Source: Avena insularis
Taxonomy: Eukaryota; Streptophyta; Magnoliopsida; Poales; Poaceae
Assembly: GCA_023614405.1 (NCBI GenBank)
Contig: CM042684.1
Span: forward strand, 208,264,941 to 208,328,940
Direction: 5' to 3'
Length of the DNA: 64,000 nt
The notes below the pieces were generated by a model. It saw only the letters and a program-made list of their open reading frames with translations, ran no database searches and was not told the DNA's origin. The stretch's first letter is position 1. Every line of letters starts with the position of its first letter. Shown piece after piece: positions 32,001-43,025 of the stretch. The translations under genes were made by a program, and so were the position numbers.

Positions 32001-33620
32001 ATGTCTTTGAGTGATGATGATGTTGTGTCACAGCAAAAGAAGGATAAGGAGCTTGCTAATTGGCGCGAGTCCATTGATGGGAATATCAAGGACATACAAG
32101 AGACAGTGGATCAGAATACTAGCACAGTCACTAATCTTCAAACTCAAGTGACAGCACTCAACATAAATGTCGCCACCTTGCAACGTTCGATTGAGGCACT
32201 TACAGCGGCAATTCAGCAAAGACAGGAATATCAACCTAAGTCATGTACACGCATTAAGCAATTTCAGGAGATTAGGCGTCAAAACCTATGTGCACCTGTA
32301 ACCACCAACATAAAACCACATGTTGATCCTATCGTAGAAGAACCGAGAGTGAGAGTTGATGAGACAAATGAGGTTTCAACTAATGTAATCATCTCTACTC
32401 CTAGTGTTGTTTCTTGTGATATCCAGGTTGCTTTTGAAGAAAGGGAGCCATCTATTTTAAAACCTATATCACTGGATTGTGCATTGTCACTTTTGGAGGA
32501 TGCTTTAGTACCTACTACAACTGAGGAGATTGTTGATGACACTGGTACTAATTTGGAGCTTCAGCCAACATGTGCGACATATTGTGAGTCTATTCCTTTA
32601 CTGAAGCCTCCTTGTGACTTGCCTTGCACTATTGTTTCAGCACCATGTGATAGTATACCAAATTCAAATTTTGATCATGTGGCACTGATAACACATAAGG
32701 AAATACTTGCTCGAATACCACCTGCTGATATTGTGTATTCCATCATGCTAAATGAACCTATGAGTATGGGTTGTGCTATGGATAAGATTTCTAAAATTTC
32801 ATTTCTGAATTCTAGCACATATTCTCCTTGTTTCACTTTCAATCTAATTGGTGAATATAGCATGCATGAAAAATTTCTTGTAGATCACATATGCATTACT
32901 TGTGATAGAATCGCTGAACTGAAACAAGCTGTTTTCAGCCATATATGCAATGTGTCACAAAATGTTTGCTATGAGACAATAGTTCATGTTCGAGATATTA
33001 TGGAAATACGTTCTGCTCTAGGTGACATATTGTAACCAACACAAGTAATTTTACCTATGTTGGATTGTTTTAATCTTGCTAGGATAGAACCCAAGTTTTC
33101 ATATTCATTGTGTTTGTCCCAAAAGTCTTTGTCTAGTTATGTTACTACTTTAGAATTCACTGATATTTGCAAATTAAGTTGCATCTTACATACTGGACAA
33201 CATGATCATGTTCATAATAATCAGAGTAGTGCAGTTGAAGCATGGCATGAGTCAATTTGGTTTTCACACATATTGAATTGGTTTGATCTTGTTCACAACT
33301 TTGATCATAGATCTTCTTTCAGAAAACTGAATTTAATATTGAAGAACAAGACTATCTATTTAGTTGTTTTTCACCATGATAATAATTCTTTGTACTTCAC
33401 TTATACCTACAATTTAAGTTGCTTGATGTATACTAGACATAATTTTCATGTGAACAACAATAATACAACATGTTATATATACATATACTTTGTTTACGTG
33501 TTGTTATTTTTGTTTCTTCCACTTTCAGCTTACCCGAAGTCGTGGACGGCTTTTCATGAAGAAAGGGAGGATGATGAGGATATATACAGGGATTACAATG
33601 ATTCTGACTACTTGAACTAG
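32001..33620 (+). pseudogene. C ORF: gag-like N-terminus joined to a long unknown region (one stop)
   Basis: ATG 32001 gives MSLSDDDVVSQQKKDKEL, matching the B gag start. Residues 1-80 align with the B coiled coil, then similarity to gag ends. From about residue 83 the product has many Cys, Ile and Val residues and no motif I recognise. It is not RT, protease or integrase. TAA at 33033-33035 interrupts, but the same frame stays open from 33036 to 33620, so this was probably one protein of about 540 residues. The last part is Asn/Tyr/His-rich with a hydrophobic stretch (about 33477-33530). The frame runs through the polypurine tract into the 3' LTR (REDDEDIYRDYNDSDYLN), as pol does in B. Confidence 0.65.
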
Positions 33621-34365
33621 AAGGAAATATTGAGTCAAATCAATAATGACTATCTTGTGACTGCATTCCTAGTTGGACAAGATACTTTGATTTATAAGAA
33701 CTTTATACTACCTAAATCATGGTGTTATTGTACGAACACCAAATCAAGAAAATAAGCACTTGTTGGATAGATAATTCCAAGATCATTCCAATGAGTACTT
33801 CCACGTCTAAAGACCCCGGATAATCCAGCCCCCACACCCCGGATAATCCGGCCCTGCTTTGAAGATTCTGCTATGGACTTCGTGCGCGACTTTCTGTATG
33901 GCCCCGGATAATCCGGCCCACTTAGACCGGATAATGTGGCCCAAAAAGTTCCCATCAAATCCGGACGGATCTGACTGTATCAGACATGTTTTCGTGTTGC
34001 GTTTCCGGACGTTTCGGTGGCCATATAAGCCTGGGAACGCCCTCTAGATTAGGTTAGACCACGTTAAAATTATTTTGGAGTTGTTTCTTTCATAGAACCT
34101 CTGGAATTACCCTGTGATCGATTTTACCAACTATAATTGAGTGTGATCTGTTGTTCGATCAGGAATTAGTAGATTGCAAACTACCGTTCGTGGTCGACTG
34201 CTGCATGCGCAAGAGCGTGGTGTTGTGAATATCCTATAGGGTTCGAGAGCTATTGCATTGGCATCAGGGTTCGCGCGGGAGAGTTCATAGCTATAGGCTA
34301 GTTATCTATCATCAACCATCATCATCACCATGCGCTTACTGAGAAGATTGGGCCACCCCATATCA
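33572..34365 (+). repeat. 3' LTR of C (794 bp)
   Basis: Follows polypurine GAAGAAAGGGAGGA. Same ends as the 5' copy but without its 204-bp block. TATA-like CATATAAGCC at about 34022-34031. Confidence 0.9.
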
Positions 34366-34370
34366 TAAAC

Positions 34371-35140
34371 CTTCGGCAAGGCACGCCAATGACCTCCATC
34401 GACACCATCATCATAAGACAACTTCAACTACTAGTGCCACCACCAAAATGGCACCAAGAGCAAGCCTTCTTCCACGCCATCAAGCTTCAACGCCAAAACT
34501 TCAAGTTCAAGATGAAGCATCCAACTACAAGAGCTCCAATGCAACTTCTTCTCCAAGCACTCCAAGAATGTCATTCAAGCAAGAGATGGACCTCTGCTTC
34601 ACCAAGTTGGACGAGGCTGTCAAAAATATGAGCCCCTAAAAGATAGAAGAAAACAAGTTGCTTTGCCAACAAGTGCATCCAATGGCAAAGATGGTGTCAA
34701 GGACCAATACATCCGATATGAGTTCCACCACCACAATGGCACACAAAGTACAAGACGGTGACAAGGTCGAGAATGGTGAGCATGGGACTTTCCCTTCACC
34801 AAAGAAGGTGCATGGAGTTGAGCACACTGTGCATATCCCTACACGCTTGAGTGATTATGTGGTACCAATCCCATGTGAGTATGAGAGCCACTTAGCCCAC
34901 TTGAGTGAAAGCAAGAGTGCGATGAGTGACTCCACCATATGTGAGATTGAGTGCTTCCACTTTGAGGGCATGAGTGATACACCGAGTGAGTTGAGAGTGG
35001 TAGTTGATAGGTCATGTGAGACCATTTTGATTTCTAACAACTTACCCTCTACCTCTAGTGTGTTTTCTCATAATGTGCTAGGTTCCATGGATCAAGAAGA
35101 GACAAGCCTCGAACTTATGATGCCTGAAATGGAGAAGATG
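34371..35140 (+). pseudogene. F ORF, second island (unknown C-terminal part)
   Basis: Continues the F frame after C. A His-rich start and a Ser/Thr-rich stretch are followed by a helical piece (MSFKQEMDLCFTKLDEAVKN) up to TAA 34637-34639. The same frame is then open from 34640 to 35140. That part includes VVPIPCEYESHLAHLSES and a Cys/Ser/Glu-rich tail. No known domain is recognised. H is inserted after 35140, so the natural end is not seen. With the first island this is at least 577 codons containing two stops. Confidence 0.55.
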
Positions 35141-36234
35141 TGTTGGGGGCAAACTTCTAGGGTGGCCTGGTCTTTCACAAATCCCTTTCAAATTGAGGGT
35201 GGCATGCAGGAAAAGGAGAGGAGGGCGAACACGACGAACTCACGCACAAAGAACATGATGAACACTCTCACGAAAAACCACGATACACACCAATAGCTCA
35301 CACCGGCGGTGACCAGTCCGGCGCAATCCCAAGGATCAGCGTCGAGCAAAGGATTCTCTCTTGAACCGGCACGGCGAGTAGGGAGACTCGGTGAGATCTT
35401 GACGTCTAGGCAAAGGGACTCCGATGCCTAGGCCTTGTACAATGAGGGAGGCATGATGCAAACTCCAACGAGGTTTGTGATATGTGGGTGATCCTTAATC
35501 AAGTAGCATGAGGCAAGAATTAGATAGATCCACAAGGGTGTTCACTAATTCCAAATATCATCCCTAGGGTTTATAATAGGGGTGGGGGACTATATATAGG
35601 CCATCCACTAGTTCAAGGGTAGTTTAGGCAATAAAGGGTAAAGTCTAGATGGATTTTGGGTTACATGGGCCGAAGGCCCAAAAAGGCTTTTACATGCCTG
35701 GATGACTTACACCGGAGACTCCGGGGTGGAATCCGGGGTGGCATATAGAGAGTTCTAGCGAGGGGTCCGGAGTCGTGGCCGGAGTCCTGAGGCGGAGACT
35801 CCAGGGTCGAAGGCTGGAGACTCTGGGGCCAATGGGCCGGAGACTCCGAGGTGCGCGGAAACTCCGGGGGAGGCGATGCTCTCCGGTGAAGACTCTGTGG
35901 GGGTGTACTGAATGCTCCTGGCAGGGGTCCGGAGACTGGTCCGGAGTCCAGGACGGAGACTCCGGGCCTTAGGGCCGGAGACTCCGGGGCTTCATCTCCA
36001 GCAGCTTCTTCTTCATGTCCTGATCCTTGTGCTTCATTTGTGGGGGCTTCATAGCTGATAATGCATAGCGTAGTTGCATGAAGTAGCAAACCATCCATAG
36101 ATGTATCAAAGTCACATGAGGAGAGGAGCGAGTTAACCTTAGCTTGTAGTAGCTTAGCTTGGGCTCGAGTCATTGGTCCACTTGGGGGACTTGGTGATGT
36201 AGATGTAGGAGCATCCGTAGAACAGGCTGCATCA
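35141..36234 (-). repeat. 3' LTR of H
   Basis: The + strand reads TGTTGGGGGC...GGCTGCATCA, the complement of an E-family LTR (TGATGCAGCC...). Palindrome array at 35710-35990; TATA on the minus strand at 35600-35591. Polypurine tract complement at 36235-36248. Confidence 0.85.
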
Positions 36235-36886
36235 GCTCCCCCCTTGGGAAAGAGTTGTCCTCGACTCTTTATGGTTATCATCTTGAACATCTCCATGGTA
36301 GGGTGAGAGGTCCTTGACATTGAATGTATTTCTTGCAAGGTACATGGAGGTCGGAGTGTCTATGATGTAGCCATTGTTGTTGATTCTCTTTATGACCTTG
36401 AAGGGACCATCTCCTCGAGGTTTGAGCTTGGAGTCGCGTTCTTTGGGGAAGCGATCCTTGCTTAGGTGTATCGACACGAGGTCACCTTCTTCAAAGATCA
36501 TCTCCTTCTTATCCTTGTTTAACCTTGAAGCTTGGCGAAGGACTTGTTGCTCGATTTTAGCTCTTGTTTCTTCGTGAAGCTTCTTCATAGCTTGGGCGCG
36601 CTTGTCGACGTCCATGTTGGTGCGCTCATGAAGATATAGCGGTAGGATGTCGAGTGCGGTGAGGGGCTCGAAACCATAGACGATCATGAAGGGACTCATC
36701 TTGGTTGTTGAGTGCTTGGCAAGGTTGTAGGCTAACTCGGCGTGGGGAATGCATTCCTCCCAATCCATGAGGTTTTTCTTGATGAACACACGAAGGAGAG
36801 TCCCGAGGCTTCGGTTGACAACTTCGGTTTGGCCATCGGTTTGAGGATGCGATACGGATGAAAGGAGGAGCTTGACGCTGAGCTTG
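36235..36886 (-). pseudogene. pol: H integrase C-terminal part
   Basis: From 36886 down, the frame reads [17 protein letters not shown] (catalytic Glu kept), then the ECIPHAELAYN and SPFMIVYGFEPLTALDILP blocks and the C-terminal RINNNGYIIDTP region. It is open to the polypurine tract. The upstream part lies on the other side of I (46658 onward). Confidence 0.8.
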
Positions 36887-36891
36887 GCCAT

Positions 36892-38275
36892 TGATATGTC
36901 CAAAACGTATCTACTTTCCTGAACATCTATTGTTTCTTCTCTAATTTGTGTGATTTGGATACAACTAATGCGGACTAATGCTGTTTTTAGCAGAATCGCT
37001 TTGGTGTCTCGTTTTTGTGTAGGAAATCAACTTTCAGGAAAAATCCTGGAAAATATCACAAAACTCCTATTTTACCAGAAGACTCACGGAGCCAGAAGAA
37101 GATACGAAGAAGGGCCACGAGGGGCCCACACCACCTGGCCGCGCGAGCCAGGCCAAGCCCCACCAGGAGGTGGTGTGGCTGCCTCGGACTTCGCCTCGAC
37201 CTCTCCTTTCACCTATATAAGCCCTCTGACCTAAAATAGACGGGGGGTTCAACGTTTTTCCAGATAGAGTTCCGCTGCGCCGCCACCACCAGATACCACG
37301 ATTCGGAACCAGAAACCCCGTTCTGGCACCCTACCAGAACAGGGAATTGGAGGAGATCATCACCATCATCATCACCATCGCTTCTCCATCAACCATCCAT
37401 GATTCCCCCATCCATGAGTGAGTAATCCCCCACAGTAGGCTATGGGGATGGTAGGGATTGGATGAGATCGTTCATGTAATTGCATCAGATTGTTAGGGCA
37501 TGGTGCCTAGTATCTATTGTTAGTACTTTTTGACTTTGTTGCAACTTGTTATGCTTAATGGTTGTCACTAGGGCCCGAGCCATGATTTTAGATCTGAACA
37601 TGTTATTGATTAATGATGATAGTATTGTTTATGATCTTACCTGCAAGTTGTATACACATATTGTTGTCCAGAACCCGAGGCCCCGAAGTGACAGAAATCG
37701 GGATAACTGGAGGGGATGGCTGTGATGTGAGGATCACGTGTGTTCATGGAGTGTTAATGCTTTGCTCCGGTGCTCTATTAAAAGTAGCACCTTAATTGCC
37801 AGTAGATTCCCTAGAGGCCCCGCTGCAACGGGCTGGCAGGACAAAAGATGTTGTGCAAGTTCTCATTACGAGCACGTATGACTATATATGGAACACATGC
37901 CTATGATTATTTAGTACTTGGATGCTTTACCTTATTTATCTACAAATGCCCTAAGTCTTGATTATTACATGAATTGTCTTGTCAATGCAACGCCCGTCCA
38001 TCCATCCCTATGCCTACCGCGCTTTAATCCTACTGTTTACTGCAATTGTTACTACTGTCTTTACCTTTACTACTTCTATTACTTTGCTATTGCTATTACA
38101 AAACTATTGCTACTGATAAAACTACTACGAGCAAGACTGTTTCCAGGTGCAACTGAATTGACAACTCAGTTGTTAAGGCTTATAAATATTCTTTGGCTCC
38201 CCTTGTTTCGAATCAATAAATTGGGTTTTACTTCCCTCGAAGACTGTTGCGATCCCCTATACTTGTGGGTCACCA
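36892..38275 (+). repeat. 5' LTR of I (1384 bp)
   Basis: Direct repeat of 45262-46652, including the GGAACACATGCC and CAACGCCCGTCC landmarks near its right end. Confidence 0.9.
37126..37223 (+). promoter_or_regulatory. Inverted repeat and TATA box in I 5' LTR
   Basis: CCACACCACC (37126-37135) and GGTGGTGTGG (37169-37178) are perfect arms; CTATATAAGCC follows at 37213-37223, 35 bp on. The 3' LTR repeats this at 45501-45510, 45544-45553 and 45588-45598. Confidence 0.65.
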
Positions 38276-38286
38276 AGACTATTTTC

Positions 38287-38304
38287 TAGCGCCGTTGCCG
38301 GGGA
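38287..38304 (+). other. Primer-binding site of I (tRNA-Asp type)
   Basis: TAGCGCCGTTGCCGGGGA, 11 bp after the LTR. It matches the plant tRNA-Asp complement with one mismatch. Confidence 0.75.
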
Positions 38305-38364
38305 GCATAGCTCTATTTATCAAGTTCACTTGGATTCACTATTGTTCGCTGCTATCCATTCATC

Positions 38365-40373
38365 ATGGGTAAACCTCATGATGGAAAGGTTCCTATATTA
38401 CCATCCACTACAAGGAGAGGTACAGTTCTGAACACCTCTGTTGCTCTTGATTTACCATCTGTGATGAGTAAGCTCCTTACACCACCACCACATACACATA
38501 CTGCTACTTCTGCTGAATCTGAAACTTCTGATACTTATGATCTTTTCTTCTGTGCTTGATAAGAGTGGTTCATTAGGTCCTTTCCTAGATGCTACGATTG
38601 CTAGAACTATAGCTGGAAATACTGAAACTCCTAATGAAGATACTACTACACCTGTCAGTTCACCTGAGTCTAGATAGAGCAGTCTAGATAGAGCTATGAT
38701 TTTGAAGTCGGATATATAGAAATGATTGATGAATTTATTAAAGAATGCCAAAACACTCATGGTAGAAGTGTTATTAAGAGTCTTCTTGAGAAACATACTG
38801 TTAGACCTAAATTGTCTCCTAATGCTAAGTTTGCTACATCTCCCATAAACATTAAAGATAAGGATTATGATTTTTCTCTTGATTTATCTTACATAACCAT
38901 TGTCGAGAAATAACCTTTTTGTGGGACTAAAAATGAAAGTGTTGTAGCACATATGACTGAGCTTTCTACCATGAGTGGCCTATTTTCTGCTGGTATTAAG
39001 ATGCACACCTACTTTGTTGCTAATTTTTTCCCTTTTTCACTGAAAGGAGAGGCTAAAGCTTGGTTTAATAATTTACCTCCTAGATCTATTAATAGCCCAT
39101 ATTGCTTGATTGATACTTTCTTTCAGAAATATTTCCCTCCTAGTGCTCGACATGCCATTTTGCAGGAACTTTTTGATTTTAAACAGGGAGAAAAGGAGAT
39201 ATTGCCTGAATCATGGGCAAGGTTTTGTGCTTTAATTCACGCACAGCCTGTATGTCCAATACCTAAAAATGAGCTTCTTGATATATATTATAATGGACTA
39301 ATTGAAGAATCTAGGATATACCTGGATAGTTGTGCTGATTGTGTTTTCAGGAAGAGAACTCCCAAAGGAGCTGAGGATTAATGGCTAAGTTAAACAAGAA
39401 TTATGATGACCGGACTTCACCCGAGTCCATTGTGCCTGAGCTAACACCAACACCAAGGAAGAGGGGAGTTATTGAACTAAATGATGAAGTGATGAAGGAA
39501 GCTAAGAAATGTCTCAAGGAGAAGGGTATTAAATCTAAAGATGTGAAAAACCTACCTCCTACAGAAGAGTTATGTAAGCTAATCTCCCACTCATCTACTA
39601 TTGAGGTACACTCTCTCCAACATTTTGATGAAGGTGAGATTCCTTATTCTAAACCTCCTGATTAATGCTTAGAAGAATTTGATATCTTTGTTGTTAAGCA
39701 AGATATTTTTAATAAAAGAGTGCAGAATCATTTGATGGAAAACTCTAGAGCTATTATTGATTTGAGGGATATTGTGGAAAGAACCTCCAATGATGTTAAA
39801 ATGCTTGTTAAACATTTCCAAATGGTTCAAACTCAAAATTGATCAGTTTCAAAAAGATTTGCTAGTTAATGCTTCTAAAGAAAAACATGCTTATGAAATT
39901 AGAACTAGAAGTGGTGCTGCCACTCAGGATCCTCTATATCCTGAGGGGCATCCTAAAAGAATTGAGCTGGATTCCCAACAAATTAAAAATAGTGGTACTT
40001 CTTCTAAGAGAAAGAAAAAGAAACATAAATCAGTTGTAGAATCTTCTGAAACTGCTAAACATCCTAATAGTATATCTGTCTTTGATGCTGAAACTGAGAT
40101 TGGTAATGAAAAAAATGATGCTCCTGATAAAGAAGAAATTGAAGTAGAACCTGAAAGGCACACTAAGAATACTAAGTACACTAAGGAAGATTTTGTTGCT
40201 AAAAAACATGGTAGTGAAAAAGAGCCTTGGGTCCAAAAACCAATGCCTTTTCCTGATAAGAAACACAAGTCAAAGGAAGAAGAACACTATAACAAGTTTT
40301 GTGAGCGGATGAAACCTTTATTTTTGCAAATTCTTTAACTGATGCTATTAAATTACCTCCTTATTCAAAGTTT
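38365..40373 (+). pseudogene. gag: I gag (decayed)
   Basis: ATG 38365 gives MGKPHDGKVPILPSTTRRG. The reading breaks near 38556, then continues in pieces. The gag core is clear at 38953-39381: LKGEAKAWFNNLPPRSI, FFQKYFPPSARHAIL, ESWARFCALI and IYYNGL, all typical of Athila-type capsids. Lys/Glu-rich linker pieces follow at 39381-39665 and 39772-40338, separated by stops. At least five breaks. The Lys-rich part of 39880-40330 would be the spacer before the protease. Confidence 0.75.
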
Positions 40374-40949
40374 ATGAAGGATACTGTCTCTAATAAAAGG
40401 AAGATCCCTAATGAGGAAATTTCTGATTTGCTTGCTAATTATTCTTTTAATGGCAAGGTTCCAAAGAAACTTGGAGACCCAGGGATTCCAACTATTCCAT
40501 GCTCTATTAAAAATAATTATGTTAGAACTGCTTTGTGTGATTTGGGAGCAGGAGTTAGTGTTATGCCTTTTTCTCTCTACAAAAGACTTCAATTGTAGAA
40601 ATTAATACCAACTGATATATCTTTGCAAATGGCTAATATATCTACCACTATTCCTGTTGGTATATGTGAGGATGTTCTTGTTCAAGTGGCTCATAATTGC
40701 TTGATATTAACTGACTTTGTTGTGCTTGAAATGCCTGAAGATGATAATATGTCTATTATTCTTGGGAGACCTTTTCTTAATACTACAGGAGCTGTCATTA
40801 ATTTTAATCAAGGAAAGGTAACGTTTAATGTTAATGACAAGGAGCATATTGTCTATTTCCCCAAGAAGATTAATAAGACTTATGGCCTAAATTCAATTGA
40901 AAATATTGAGGGCCTCCAAGTTGGAGAAATATATTGTCCCATACCATGA
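40374..40949 (+). pseudogene. pol: I aspartic protease (one stop)
   Basis: LCDLGAGVSVMPFSLYKRL is the Athila-type protease active site with Asp present. A TAG ends this piece at 40596-40598. From 40623 a second frame piece carries the ILGRPFLNTTGAVI strand typical of the end of the protease. The product ends at 40949, where RT would begin; no RT follows. Confidence 0.75.
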
Positions 40950-41832
40950 GAAAGCTATGAAATTATTATGCTTGTGACCATTGCTATCAAGGTTGAGGTA
41001 ACATAATCATTTAGTGAAATGCAAAGTTTTGTTTCATATTAAATTGTTTTGGTAACAAGACCTGATCAACCTTGTGAAGAAAGGGATTTTAATGAACAAA
41101 ACAATGTTTTCACCATGATTATCCTTGCTTACTTTTATTTTATCCATTTTAATTTTTGCTTTCACTTAGTTTAATTTTCTTTTGCTAGTTGCTTGCATAT
41201 TAGAGTGTCTTAGAACTTCTGAAGTTTTAGTTTTGTTTTGTTTTTGCATCATTCCAAAACCATTTTCTGCCAGAAAATCATTCATCAATACCTAAGAATT
41301 TCTCAAAAATAAAGTTTCTCAAAATTCCAGAAAATTCATATTAAATTTTTACGTCAAGAGTGGGGCAGAGAAGTACCTAGAGTGACCCAGGGGAGCCACC
41401 AGGCAGGCACACCACCTGGTGGTGCGGCCACACCAGGGGCGCGCCTGGCCATGGTGTGGGCCACCCCTGGCCCTCCACTTATTCTCCTTCCTGCCACTAC
41501 CTTCTCTCTCCCGAGAAAATATCAGTTCATTGATCAAACCCATGTTCTTGCTGTTCTTTCTCGCGATTTTCGATCTCCTTGCTCAACTCATCTTTATTTC
41601 TGAGATTTGGAGCATTTGTTCTCCGGTATGTGACTCCTCCACTTGTCCAAGTAGATTTGTGATTAGTGGATTATATCTTGAGTATTTTTCTATTGTAGGT
41701 GACAAGTTATGTGAGCTTTCATGCTTGTTCAATGCTTAGAGAAATTGTTCTGATGAATGTTTAGGCCTCTTACAAGTCCCTATAAGTAGTTCCTTTCATT
41801 ATGTAATCACTTTGCAATCACTTGTATGATCG
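40950..41832 (+). other. I spacer between protease and downstream ORF
   Basis: A/T-rich up to about 41345, then a GC-rich stretch (41385-41475) with CACACCACCTGGTGGTGCGG, recalling the LTR inverted repeat. No RT or integrase remnant seen, so pol was removed cleanly. Confidence 0.65.
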
Positions 41833-41859
41833 TTGTCTAAAATTTCAGAAAAGGGAGAG

Positions 41860-43025
41860 ATGGACAACCATACTTTTGAGAAGTATTTGAGAGAGATACA
41901 CCCAGGAGGGCAAGGCCTTCAAGATCAGCATGGCAATTTAGGCCGTCATATAATGAAGATCTTATTGCACCGCGCTTTGGCAATGAGTGAGATGAGGGAG
42001 ATGCTCATCCATCCACGTTCCCTTGCTTTGCCTTTTTGCAAGCTGTAGGGATCCTTGATGATTTCCTACTTTTTTTCAGAGGGTTGGTCTAACCACTTAC
42101 ATGCAGAATGAGAGTGAGCAATATGCCGTGCTCACCAAAACATTCGTTGAAAGTTTCACTTTCACTAATACCCCTTATCGGTCAACTGTTTCATTCAAAA
42201 TTTATAATATGCCTATTACCATGCCATTGGAAAGATTTTGCAGTATTATAGGCATAGGTGTGACTGGGATAGTAAAGAAGATCCAAGGTCGACCTGCTGA
42301 TTTGCTGGAGCTCTACCGAAGTGTGAAAAATGACGATGACCGCACAGCTCAGCATGGAAAGATAAGGAACATTCAACTCCCAGCTCTTAGATATTTTGCT
42401 TACTATCTTGCCACTAGCATTCTTGGTAGGGAGAACACTAGTAATATTTCTAATTATCATTTAGCTTTTCTTATTGCTGCTCTTAAATAATGAAACTAAG
42501 TATAATCTTTTGGTTCTCTCATTGCCCGCCGCTTAGCTGCTAGAGGACCTATTTATGGGGGCATTATTGCCACACACATGGTTGCTGCCTTGGAACTTTC
42601 TGTTGATCCTAATGATACTGTATTGACACCACAAAGGCTCGATCTTGCTGCTATGAAAACACATCACTTTGTTACTGCTGACTCTAGTACCGAGAGTTTA
42701 GTTTACAGGATGTTGTTTATTGATGGAGATGAGAGGGAAATTTCTTTGCCATAGTCCACTTTGTTCAGTATTTGCAGGATGCCATGGTCGCGTTCCAAGG
42801 ATGAGGTGGACGAGCAGCTCCGCTTGCTTGGTTTCCACGAGCAGCACCAGGGGATGTGCCCTCTTACGACTACTCTGCGCACTACGCTGGGGCATCCTCG
42901 AGTTCGTCTCAGGATGAAGGCACTACTTTGCCATATTATGGAGGCGCTCATTCCTGGCCAGCTTGGGATTGATACCCACTTAGGCCAAAAGCCTAAGCTT
43001 GGGGGAGGTATACCGACATCACACT
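41860..43025 (+). pseudogene. I downstream ORF, Athila ORF1/env-position type (frameshifted)
   Basis: ATG 41860 starts MDNHTFEKYLREIHPGG. A frameshift near 42047 leads to SEQYAVLTKTFVESFTF, then ITMPLERFCSIIGI and NIQLPALRYFAYYLATSILGR. A TAA lies at 42488-42490, and the reading continues to about 43025 with further breaks. The PLERFC...IIG and ALRY...LGR pattern resembles the Athila ORF1-type family (function unknown). It sits where Athila elements carry an env-like gene, but I see no signal peptide or clear membrane anchor. The end overlaps a polypurine-like tract (KPKLGGGI). Confidence 0.55.
42995..43008 (+). other. Internal polypurine tract of I
   Basis: AAGCTTGGGGGAGG, nearly identical to the terminal AAGCTTGGGGGGAGT at 45247-45261, 2252 bp upstream of it. 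Confidence 0.6.

Larger units (their letters stand above)
25320..34365 (+). mobile_element. Element C: non-autonomous partner of B (Quinta-like layout)
   Basis: LTRs start TGATGAGGATAT and end CATATCA, with a perfect TSD TAAAC (25315-25319 and 34366-34370). The right halves of its LTRs match B, and its leader and gag N-terminus also match B, but it has no protease, RT, RNase H or integrase. This resembles the non-autonomous centromeric Quinta elements described in wheat; the name is a suggestion only. D is inserted in its 5' LTR. Confidence 0.8.
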
